Assembly (NCBI RefSeq): GCF_013285385.1
Contig: NZ_CP054212.1
Coordinates: 2,170,001-2,234,000, forward strand
Source: Paramixta manurensis
GTDB lineage: Bacteria > Pseudomonadota > Gammaproteobacteria > Enterobacterales > Enterobacteriaceae
Reading direction: 5' to 3'
Length of the DNA stretch: 64,000 bases
In this document: piece after piece, positions 34,407-40,775 of the stretch
Layout of the letters: every line of letters begins with the position of its first letter
How positions within the stretch are numbered: position 1 is the stretch's first letter
Translations under genes and position numbers: made by a program
Notes under the pieces: model-generated
The model's input: only the letters and a program-made list of their open reading frames with translations
What the model was told of the DNA's origin: nothing
Databases searched by the model: none

Positions 34407-34814
34407 TTAATCACCTAAGGCTCCGCCAGCCTGTGCGTTCTCAATCAGCTCGATTTTGTAACCATCCGGGTCTTCAACAAAAGCAATAATCGTCGAACCG
34501 CCTTTTACCGGGCCGGCTTCACGGGTGACGTTACCGCCATCGTTACGGATACGTTCACAAGTTGCCGCCACGTCATCAACGCCAAGTGCGATATGACCAT
34601 AGGCGCTGCCCAAATCGTATTTGTCGACGCCCCAGTTGTAGGTCAGTTCAATGACAGCGCCCTGGCTTTCATCGGTATAGCCTACGAAGGCTAGCGTATA
34701 CTTATACTCAGTGTTTTCGCTTTGGCGCAGTAAACGCATGCCAAGGACACGGGTGTAAAAGTCGATAGAACGCTGTAAATCGCCAACGCGCAGCATGGTA
34801 TGAAGTAAGCGCAT
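34407..34814 (-). CDS. gloA: glyoxalase I (lactoylglutathione lyase)
   Basis: Isomerises the methylglyoxal-glutathione hemithioacetal to S-lactoylglutathione; Ni2+-dependent, cytosolic dimer. 135 residues as in E. coli. Metal ligands are recognisable: His5 (MRLLHTML), Glu in QGAVIELTYNWG, His in AYGHIALGV and Glu in GYKIELIEN. Follows nemA on the same strand, but a strong terminator and an 18-bp palindrome lie in the gap, unlike a simple nemRA-gloA operon. Confidence 0.95.
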   Translation of the reverse strand: MRLLHTMLRVGDLQRSIDFYTRVLGMRLLRQSENTEYKYTLAFVGYTDESQGAVIELTYNWGVDKYDLGSAYGHIALGVDDVAATCERIRNDGGNVTREAGPVKGGSTIIAFVEDPDGYKIELIENAQAGGALGD

Positions 34815-34834
34815 AACACTCTCCTGATTATGAA

Positions 34835-34852
34835 TGTCATCGTCCGATGACA
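34835..34852. promoter_or_regulatory. palindrome between nemA terminator and gloA
   Basis: TGTCATCG-TC-CGATGACA: perfect 8-bp arms around two bases, 21 bases upstream of gloA and immediately past the T-run of the nemA terminator. Could be an operator or a leader hairpin. Confidence 0.5.
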
Positions 34853-34853
34853 G

Positions 34854-34907
34854 AAAAAAACGACCTAAGTATAGCGTTGATTTCTCAACACCTATGGCTT
34901 AGGTCGT
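34854..34907 (-). terminator. long terminator of nemA
   Basis: ACGACCTAAG / CTTAGGTCGT outer stem (10 bp) continues inward through ATAG/CTAT and GTTGA/TCAAC around TTTC, 19 bp in all with two small internal loops. On the minus strand T7 follows. Confidence 0.85.
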
Positions 34908-34930
34908 AACAACACATTACTCGTCGCGAT

Positions 34931-36028
34931 TTATAAGGTCGGGTAATCGGTGTAACCTTCCGCCGAACCGCCGTAGAACAGATCCGGTTTCGGCTCATTT
35001 AACCCCGCCTTAGCGCGTAAACGCTCTACCAGGTCCGGGTTCGCGATATAGCTACGGCCAAACGCGACGGCATCAATTAAACCTTGCTCAATCAGTGCTT
35101 CCGCTTTTTCCGCAGTATACGCGCCAGCGCCAACAATCACGCCAGGATAAACCGCGCGGATTGCCTTACGGAATGCTTCGCTATAAGGTTTACCGCCAGC
35201 CCAGTCCGGCTCAGAAATATGCAGGTATGCCAGATTACGTTTCGCCAACTCGCCGATGTAGTACAGCGCTGCCGCTTCCTGGTCTTCACCATTGTCGAGG
35301 CCATTGAATGGGCCTAATGGGGAAATACGGATACCAATACGGTCTGCGCTCCATCCGTCAATTGCGGCATCAACCACTTCTAGCGCAAAGCGCGTACGGT
35401 TTTCAACGCTCCCGCCATATTGATCAGTACGCTGGTTAGAGGCCGGTGAAAGGAATTGATGAATCAGATAACCGTGCGCTGAGTGTAGCTCCAACAGATC
35501 AAAATCCGCTTCACGTGCATTGATCGCCGATTGACGGAAGTCGCCCACGATTTGCTTAATCTCTGCCAGCTCCAGCGCGCGCGGTGTTGATGTCTCTTCA
35601 CGAATAGCATGGCCTTGCGCATCGCGCAGGGAGGTACGCGTACCGGCAGCGATGGCGGAGGGCGCGACCGGCGCCTGCTGGCCGGGCTGTAAGCTACTGT
35701 GGGAAATACGACCGGTATGCCACAGTTGAACCGAACTGTGGCCGCCTGCCTCGTGGATACCAGCATTGATCGATTTCCATGCGGCAATTTGTTCCGCCGT
35801 ATGCAGGCCGGGAGCGCCAGCATAACCTTTCGCCTGGAAAGAGATCTGCGTAGCTTCAGTAATGATTAAACCGGCACTGGCGCGTTGGCGGTAGTATTCG
35901 CCCATCAATGGCGTAGGGATATCGCCAGGTTCGATACTGCGCAGACGCGTCAGCGGAGCCATGAAAATACGGTTTGGAACAGTAATGGCACCCGTTTTGA
36001 GCGGGGAAAACAGCTTGGTTAATTCCAT
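34931..36028 (-). CDS. nemA: N-ethylmaleimide reductase (old yellow enzyme family)
   Basis: FMN-dependent NADPH oxidoreductase reducing activated double bonds, quinones, nitro compounds and glyoxals. 365 residues as in E. coli NemA. Motifs: NRIFMAPLTRLRS and GLIITEATQIS near the N-terminus, HTGRISH, FDLLELHSAHGYLIHQFLSP (His-Asn pair region), NRTRFALEVVDA, and GVIVGAGAYTAEKAE (phosphate binding). Downstream of nemR with one operator between the two genes. Confidence 0.94.
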   Translation of the reverse strand: MELTKLFSPLKTGAITVPNRIFMAPLTRLRSIEPGDIPTPLMGEYYRQRASAGLIITEATQISFQAKGYAGAPGLHTAEQIAAWKSINAGIHEAGGHSSVQLWHTGRISHSSLQPGQQAPVAPSAIAAGTRTSLRDAQGHAIREETSTPRALELAEIKQIVGDFRQSAINAREADFDLLELHSAHGYLIHQFLSPASNQRTDQYGGSVENRTRFALEVVDAAIDGWSADRIGIRISPLGPFNGLDNGEDQEAAALYYIGELAKRNLAYLHISEPDWAGGKPYSEAFRKAIRAVYPGVIVGAGAYTAEKAEALIEQGLIDAVAFGRSYIANPDLVERLRAKAGLNEPKPDLFYGGSAEGYTDYPTL

Positions 36029-36043
36029 AAGTGACTCCTGTAT

Positions 36044-36058
36044 TAGACCGGTCGTCTA
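36044..36058. promoter_or_regulatory. NemR-type operator between nemR and nemA
   Basis: TAGAC-CGGTC-GTCTA has perfect 5-bp arms and resembles the site upstream of nemR. It lies 16 bases before the nemA start. Confidence 0.65.
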
Positions 36059-36078
36059 GAAAGCGCTTTTTTTAAAAA

Positions 36079-36672
36079 TCACGCGATAGTTAACATACGT
36101 TCTATTTCGACAAGCGCATTAGCCAGTGGCCCGCTATCTCGTCGCATTTTACTTTGCAGGCTGGCGCCCAACCAAAGCAGGTAAATTGTTTCTGCTATGT
36201 CGTCCGGCGAGCGCGCCAAGCGTAATGCGTTCTTGGTGCTGGCCTGCTGCAAGGCATGGGTCAAAATCTCGATCACCGCCGCAGAGCCATTATTCATCGC
36301 ATTACGCATCTCTTCGGAGAGATCGCACACTTCAGCCGACAGTTTTACCGCCAGGCAGCCTTCAATATGCCCATGCTCGCGAAAGGTCCGCTCCGCGCGC
36401 GCATAATAGTCGAGAATGCGTTGGCGCGGGTTACTCTCTTCGTCCGCAAACCAGGCGCGTAGCACATGATTGGACAAGGCGAAATACCGTTCCAGCAATG
36501 CAACGCCGAACGCCTCTTTTGAGCGGAAATAGTGATAAAACGATCCCTTCGGCACGCCAGCAAGGCTGAGCAATTCGCTGAGCCCCATACCGGTAAAACC
36601 GCGTTGCAGACAAAGCTGCTCGCCAGTGGCAAGCAGATGTTCACAGGTATCGTTGCGAGTAACTTTATTCAT
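36079..36672 (-). CDS. nemR: TetR-family electrophile/HOCl-responsive repressor NemR
   Basis: 197 residues (E. coli 199). N-terminal TetR helix-turn-helix with GMGLSELLSLAGVPKGSFYHYF; the regulatory Cys106 (HIEGCLAVK) used by E. coli NemR to sense hypochlorous acid and electrophiles is at exactly the same residue number. Represses nemRA; released by N-ethylmaleimide, methylglyoxal and reactive chlorine. A perfect palindromic operator lies 15 bases upstream. Confidence 0.94.
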   Translation of the reverse strand: MNKVTRNDTCEHLLATGEQLCLQRGFTGMGLSELLSLAGVPKGSFYHYFRSKEAFGVALLERYFALSNHVLRAWFADEESNPRQRILDYYARAERTFREHGHIEGCLAVKLSAEVCDLSEEMRNAMNNGSAAVIEILTHALQQASTKNALRLARSPDDIAETIYLLWLGASLQSKMRRDSGPLANALVEIERMLTIA

Positions 36673-36686
36673 GCGCCACAGACTAG

Positions 36687-36702
36687 TAGACCAGTTGGTC
36701 TA
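36687..36702. promoter_or_regulatory. NemR operator upstream of nemR
   Basis: TAGACC-AGTT-GGTCTA is a perfect 16-bp palindrome of the known NemR type. It overlaps the last codons of the upstream eptA gene (stop 36700-36702). Confidence 0.85.
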
Positions 36703-38349
36703 ATGCAACTCCGAAGAGGTCGATTGGCACGCTTTGTTCATATCCAGTTGCGGTTGGTACTCGCTGGTTTGAATATTGAACATGCCAAGCAGGGTATGGA
36801 ACAGGTTATCCTGCGAGACGGCATCCTCTTGCGCGTGCTGACGGAGACAGTTTTGGTTGATGCCAAAGGTTGAGGCATAGTCAGGAGACATCCACATCAG
36901 CAACGGAATGTGCGTTTGCTGCTCAGGCGCGAACACATAAGGCGTACCGTGCAGATACATGCCGTGCTCGCCCAGCGACTCACCGTGGTCGGAAAGGTAG
37001 ATTAGCGCGACATTAAATTTACCGCTCCAGCCTTTCAACAGATTGATGGTATCGCTGACCATCGCATCGGTATACAACAGCGAATTATCGTAGGTGTTGA
37101 TGAGTGCCTGATGGTCGCAGTCCTGGATCTGATTGCTGTCGCAGGTTGGCGTGAAATGGCGCATTTCCGGCGGATAGCGAAGATAATAGGCCGGGCCGTG
37201 GCTGCCCATTTGATGCAGGACAATGACGCTGTCGTCATGGAGGCCTTCAATATAGTTATTCAGGCGTTGTAATAACGCGCCATCGCGACAGTAGCCCTTA
37301 GCGCAAAATTCAGGCAAGCGCCATTGCGTCATATCCGTATGTGGGACGCGGTCACAGGCACCTTTACACCCGCCATCATTTTCACGCCACAGCACGTTCA
37401 CGCCGGCATGGGCCAAAATATCAAGCGCGCCTTCCTGATGATGTGCGAGGTTGGCGTTATAGTGGACACGCGGCATATTGGAAAACATGCAGGGCACGGA
37501 AATGGCGGTTTCTGTGCCACAAGAGGTGGCATGTTGATAGTAGATCACCTGCTGTTTTTTCAACTGCGGATTAGTCTCCCGCTGATAACCGCCAAGCGAA
37601 AAGTTTTCTGCCCGGGCGGTTTCGCCCAACACAAAAATGACCAACGTTTTTTTATGCTCCGCGCGGATGATGGGGCCTTTTTTCGCGTCCTGACCGATGC
37701 GAACCAGTGTTTGGTCGCCCTGAAACCAGCGGTCGTGGATGTAGTGACCGCTGCCACTGACAATATTGACTGGCGTTATCATTTTCACCAGCCCTTTATT
37801 ATTGCGGATCATCGAGGCGTAATCTTTATAAAACAACGCGGCAACGAGAAGAATAAGTAACAGGGCGCCAAGGCTATAGAGTGCGCGGAGGGCGAGGCTA
37901 AACCACCATGGGCGGTTTTGTTCAATCTTGCAAAATGCGATGAGTAGCACCGGCAGCACGCCTGCCAACGCCATCCACATCAGATAGCTACCGGTAAGGA
38001 GTGCAGAGGCCTCTTGCAGGTCGGTCTCAAACACGTTTTGCACCATATTGGTATCGATGACCGTGCCAAAGTTATACATAAAGTAGTTGGCTGCGGCGCT
38101 CACCAGCACCAGTATGATCAACAGGGGTTTGCGTATCCACGGCAGTGCCAGTAGATTAAAAATTAGCGTGAAGGCTGCAAAAAGAACCAGCGGGATTGAG
38201 GCGATAAACAGTGTATCGTGCAGATTGATGCGTGGCGTCAGCTTCCAGGCATCGGCGATAAATAACCCGTTAAAAGCGAGCGTAAAAAATGCAGCGCAGA
38301 GGAAATTAAACGTTATTTCGTTACAACGTAACTTTGGAGAAAAATGCAT
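36700..38349 (-). CDS. eptA: phosphoethanolamine transferase EptA type
   Basis: Inner-membrane enzyme moving phosphoethanolamine from phosphatidylethanolamine to lipid A, lowering affinity for cationic peptides. 549 residues from ATG 38349 (a GTG ten codons upstream is the alternative; neither has a clear ribosome site). Five predicted N-terminal helices within about residues 10-180, then a periplasmic sulfatase-like domain: FVLGETARAENFSLGGY (metal Glu), ATSCGTETAISVPCMFS (nucleophile Thr in GTETA), DNDGGCKGACDRVPH-type segment, and YLSDHGESLGEHGMYLHG (metal Asp-His). Closest to EptA rather than EptB/C by sequence and length. Not accompanied by a two-component system here. Confidence 0.88.
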   Translation of the reverse strand: MHFSPKLRCNEITFNFLCAAFFTLAFNGLFIADAWKLTPRINLHDTLFIASIPLVLFAAFTLIFNLLALPWIRKPLLIILVLVSAAANYFMYNFGTVIDTNMVQNVFETDLQEASALLTGSYLMWMALAGVLPVLLIAFCKIEQNRPWWFSLALRALYSLGALLLILLVAALFYKDYASMIRNNKGLVKMITPVNIVSGSGHYIHDRWFQGDQTLVRIGQDAKKGPIIRAEHKKTLVIFVLGETARAENFSLGGYQRETNPQLKKQQVIYYQHATSCGTETAISVPCMFSNMPRVHYNANLAHHQEGALDILAHAGVNVLWRENDGGCKGACDRVPHTDMTQWRLPEFCAKGYCRDGALLQRLNNYIEGLHDDSVIVLHQMGSHGPAYYLRYPPEMRHFTPTCDSNQIQDCDHQALINTYDNSLLYTDAMVSDTINLLKGWSGKFNVALIYLSDHGESLGEHGMYLHGTPYVFAPEQQTHIPLLMWMSPDYASTFGINQNCLRQHAQEDAVSQDNLFHTLLGMFNIQTSEYQPQLDMNKACQSTSSELH

Positions 38350-38567
38350 AATGACCAATAAGCAGAAGAGATTATGCACAGCATAAAAGGAAAAGCTTAG
38401 AGAAACCTTAATGCTGATTCAACGAAATCGCAGCAGTTTGCGCGCACGTTTACTGATGCGTAACCAACGGTAAATAGTCTCGCCGGATGTTGCCGGAAAC
38501 CCGCGAGTAACTTGCACAACCTGCGTAAGACGTCTTCAATAGAGGGACGGTGTGATAAACAGGAGCG

Positions 38568-38810
38568 ATGGTGGCGGAACAACTTGAGTTCTTCCCGGTA
38601 CCCAGTCCGTGCCGGGGTATCTGTCAGTCCGATGAGCGCGGTTATTGCCGTGGCTGCCTGCGTAGCCGTGATGAGCGTTTTAATTGGATGAAATATAGCG
38701 ATGCGCAAAAGCGCGAGGTGTTACGCCTGTGCCGCCAGCGCTACCTGCGCCTGCACCGCACCGCGAAAAACGATCTCCCCGCCGACCCGGAACAACCGTC
38801 ACTGTTTTAA
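38568..38810 (+). CDS. ydhL: DUF1289 protein YdhL
   Basis: 80 residues (E. coli 79). Small cysteine-rich protein: PSPCRGICQSDERGYCRGCLRSRDERFNW contains four cysteines in the CxGxC...CxGC arrangement typical of the family, probably a metal site. C-terminus EQPSLF as in E. coli. ATG 38568 has AGGAG five bases upstream; a GTG one codon later, giving the E. coli-like start, is equally possible. Its final 18 bases are repeated 546 bases downstream. Function unknown. Confidence 0.88.
   Translation: MVAEQLEFFPVPSPCRGICQSDERGYCRGCLRSRDERFNWMKYSDAQKREVLRLCRQRYLRLHRTAKNDLPADPEQPSLF
38791..38808 (+). repeat. 18-bp direct repeat, copy 1 (3' end of ydhL)
   Basis: AACAACCGTCACTGTTTT, encoding the last ydhL codons (QPSLF) up to the first base of the stop. 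Identical to 39337-39354. Confidence 0.95.
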
Positions 38811-39163
38811 TCAGAAGGGAAAAGTTGTTTTATTTTGCTGATGATGATGGCGCTATCTTGCGATGCATATTGCATAACGGTGAGGTGAATAATTTTACTT
38901 TTGTTGAAACCTCCCGTATAGAAGCGATATTTTAATCCGGGAACGCAGACGATAAGATCAGCCGCTTTCTCGATCAATTCAATATCCGATTCGGTATCAT
39001 CTCTCTTTACGGTCCAGTTGGGGTTTTTCTTATTTAGTGTGTGTTGTAATGCATTGATATAGTTACACTCTTTTCGCCAGCTAAAATAACCCGAACTAAG
39101 CATTAGAGAACACCCAAGCATTGGGCTCGGGTTACAGACAAAATAAATAATCCTTTTTTTCAT
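38807..39163 (-). CDS. unrecognised small protein inside the 18-bp-flanked insert
   Basis: 118 residues from ATG 39163, preceded by a good ribosome site (AGGTGG). I do not recognise the family. N-terminal MKKRIIYFVCNPSPMLGCS has a hydrophobic strand and a Cys-x-Pro-Ser-x-Met-x-x-Cys-like loop, loosely like the start of phosphotransferase IIB-type folds, and IVCVPGLKYRF could be a second strand; this is only a suggestion. No signal peptide or long membrane helix. Codons are AT-richer than in neighbouring genes. Its stop codon overlaps the ydhL stop on the opposite strand. Everything but two bases of the stop lies within the insert 38809-39354, suggesting recent gain. Confidence 0.65.
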   Translation of the reverse strand: MKKRIIYFVCNPSPMLGCSLMLSSGYFSWRKECNYINALQHTLNKKNPNWTVKRDDTESDIELIEKAADLIVCVPGLKYRFYTGGFNKSKIIHLTVMQYASQDSAIIISKIKQLFPSD

Positions 39164-39354
39164 ACTGCCACCTACCTGTGATTTTATTATTTCCTGTGCT
39201 ACTAAGTAGCCTGTATCTCTTATAACAGTTGAATATTGGCGTCAACGATGAGTGGAGAAATGGCTCGCTTTTTAGCAGAAATATAGTGTTGTTACTCATC
39301 TCTTTTACGAGCTTATCTGTAGCCACTTCTCCAGCCAACAACCGTCACTGTTTT
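38809..39354. mobile_element. 546-bp AT-rich insert at the 3' end of ydhL
   Basis: An extra segment between ydhL and ydhF, which are adjacent or nearly so in E. coli-like order. It begins right after one copy and ends with the second copy of the exact 18-mer AACAACCGTCACTGTTTT. Copy 2 still reads caa ccg tca ctg ttt tga, that is QPSLF-stop, so each end keeps a functional ydhL terminus. It holds a single ORF (118 aa, minus strand) and no integrase, transposase or terminal inverted repeat that I can see. Interpreted as an acquired cassette; the mechanism is unknown. Confidence 0.6.
39337..39354 (+). repeat. 18-bp direct repeat, copy 2
   Basis: Identical to 38791-38808. Followed by GA instead of AA, so that the remnant frame ends in TGA. 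Confidence 0.95.
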
Positions 39355-39440
39355 GATATTACGCGCATTTTTCCCGGCTGATTACGCTATACTGACGCGC
39401 TAAAATCGTTGATGCGCCAACAGGCCGCAGGAGAGAAATC

Positions 39441-40337
39441 ATGACAGAACGTCTGCATATTGCGCCGCAGGGACCGGAATTTTCACGACTGGTAATGGGA
39501 TACTGGCGCTTGATGGAATGGGGTATGACCCCACAGCAACTGGTCGGTTTTATTGAGCAACATCTGGAACTTGGCATCACCACGGCCGACCACGCCGATA
39601 TTTATGGCGGCTATCTCTGCGAAGCCGAGTTCGGTAAAGCACTGCGCCTTGAACCATCACTACGCCAACGCCTTGAGCTGGTAACCAAATGTGGGATTGC
39701 GACCACCGCCAATCCGCAGAATAAAATTGGCCACTACATTACCGAAAGTGGTCATATTATTAGCAGTGCCGAAACCTCTCTGCGCCACTTCAATACGGAT
39801 TATCTCGACCTGCTGTTGATCCATCGCCCGGATCCGCTGATGGATGCTGATGAGATCGCAGAAGCCTTCATCAGCCTGCACCAAAGCGGTAAAGTGAAAC
39901 ATTTCGGTGTCTCTAACTTTACCCCGGCACAATTCTCGCTATTGCAATCGCGCCTGCCGTTTACGCTGGCGACTAATCAACTGGAGATTTCTCCGATACA
40001 TCAGCCGCTGCTGCTGGATGGCACGCTCGATCAGTGTCAGCAACTGCGCATTCGTCCAATGGCATGGTCTTGTCTGGGCGGCGGGCGCCTGTTTAATGAT
40101 GCGGAGTTCGCGCCGTTGCGCGATGAGCTCCAGACGGTGATGCAGGAAACCGGCGCAGAGAATATTGAACAAGTGGTCTACGCTTGGGTGATGCGTCTGC
40201 CGTCGCAACCGTTGCCGATTATTGGCTCAGGTAAGATTGAGCGTGTACGCGCGGCGCTGGGCTCATTGAAAATTAATCTGACTCGCCAACAGTGGTTCCG
40301 CATTCGCAAAGCGGCGTTGGGATACGATGTACCTTAA
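39441..40337 (+). CDS. ydhF: aldo/keto reductase YdhF
   Basis: 298 residues, as in E. coli YdhF. Cytosolic NADP-dependent oxidoreductase with the full catalytic tetrad: Asp50 and Tyr55 (TADHADIY), Lys83 (LVTKCGI) and His128 (LLLIHRPDPL). Cofactor end: LPIIGSGKIERVRAAL. Ribosome site GGAGAG before ATG 39441. Physiological substrate not known. Confidence 0.92.
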   Translation: MTERLHIAPQGPEFSRLVMGYWRLMEWGMTPQQLVGFIEQHLELGITTADHADIYGGYLCEAEFGKALRLEPSLRQRLELVTKCGIATTANPQNKIGHYITESGHIISSAETSLRHFNTDYLDLLLIHRPDPLMDADEIAEAFISLHQSGKVKHFGVSNFTPAQFSLLQSRLPFTLATNQLEISPIHQPLLLDGTLDQCQQLRIRPMAWSCLGGGRLFNDAEFAPLRDELQTVMQETGAENIEQVVYAWVMRLPSQPLPIIGSGKIERVRAALGSLKINLTRQQWFRIRKAALGYDVP

Positions 40338-40391
40338 AAAACCGCTGATGTTGGTTCCTCGGCGTAGTACGGTAAACAGAAGGAAACTGTC

Positions 40392-40736
40392 ATGAAATAT
40401 TTACCGTTGGCGGCAATGGTCGCCGCTTTAACCCTTTCTGCCTGCCAGCAACGGCAGGCTCCCACGTTAACGCTGCCCGGTCAGGGGCCGCAGCAAACCA
40501 GCCGTTTGGTTTATCATTGTGATGATGGCACACAATTAAGCGTGACCTACTACAACAACGATCTCAATCGGTTGGCGGTGGTGGCTATACCCGGTCAGGG
40601 CGAAGTGGTGATGGCGAATGTCATTGCTGCCAGTGGAGCAAAATATGATGGCAACGCTTTCGAATGGTGGACTAAAGGGAACAGTGGAACCTTCAGCCGC
40701 CTAATGGACGATAAACATACCGAGTGTAAAATCTAA
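40392..40736 (+). CDS. MliC-family lipoprotein (lysozyme-inhibitor domain)
   Basis: 114 residues with a lipoprotein signal peptide (MKYLPLAAMVAALTLSAC; lipidated Cys18). The mature part has the MliC/PliC pattern: LVYHCDDGTQLSVTYYNN, then the ASGAKYDGNAFEWWTKGNSG motif (the SGxxY and W-x-KG elements that enter the lysozyme active site) and a final Cys in HTECKI that can pair with the first. It is a second family member besides mliC at 46453 but is clearly diverged from it. It stands where sodC lies in E. coli, between ydhF and ydhK. Ribosome site AAGGAAA. Confidence 0.82.
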   Translation: MKYLPLAAMVAALTLSACQQRQAPTLTLPGQGPQQTSRLVYHCDDGTQLSVTYYNNDLNRLAVVAIPGQGEVVMANVIAASGAKYDGNAFEWWTKGNSGTFSRLMDDKHTECKI

Positions 40737-40750
40737 CCCGGTTAATCATC

Positions 40751-40770
40751 GGTGCGGCTTCGGCCGCACC
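40751..40770. terminator. UUCG hairpin between the MliC-like gene and ydhK
   Basis: GGTGCGGC-TTCG-GCCGCACC: perfect 8-bp stem with a TTCG tetraloop between convergent genes. T-run lacking. Confidence 0.65.
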
Positions 40771-40775
40771 TGTGG

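Noticed and set aside
39132..39341. 69-codon minus-strand open frame partly overlapping the cassette ORF
   Set aside because: No good ribosome site, overlaps the leader of the better-supported 118-aa ORF, and no recognisable features.
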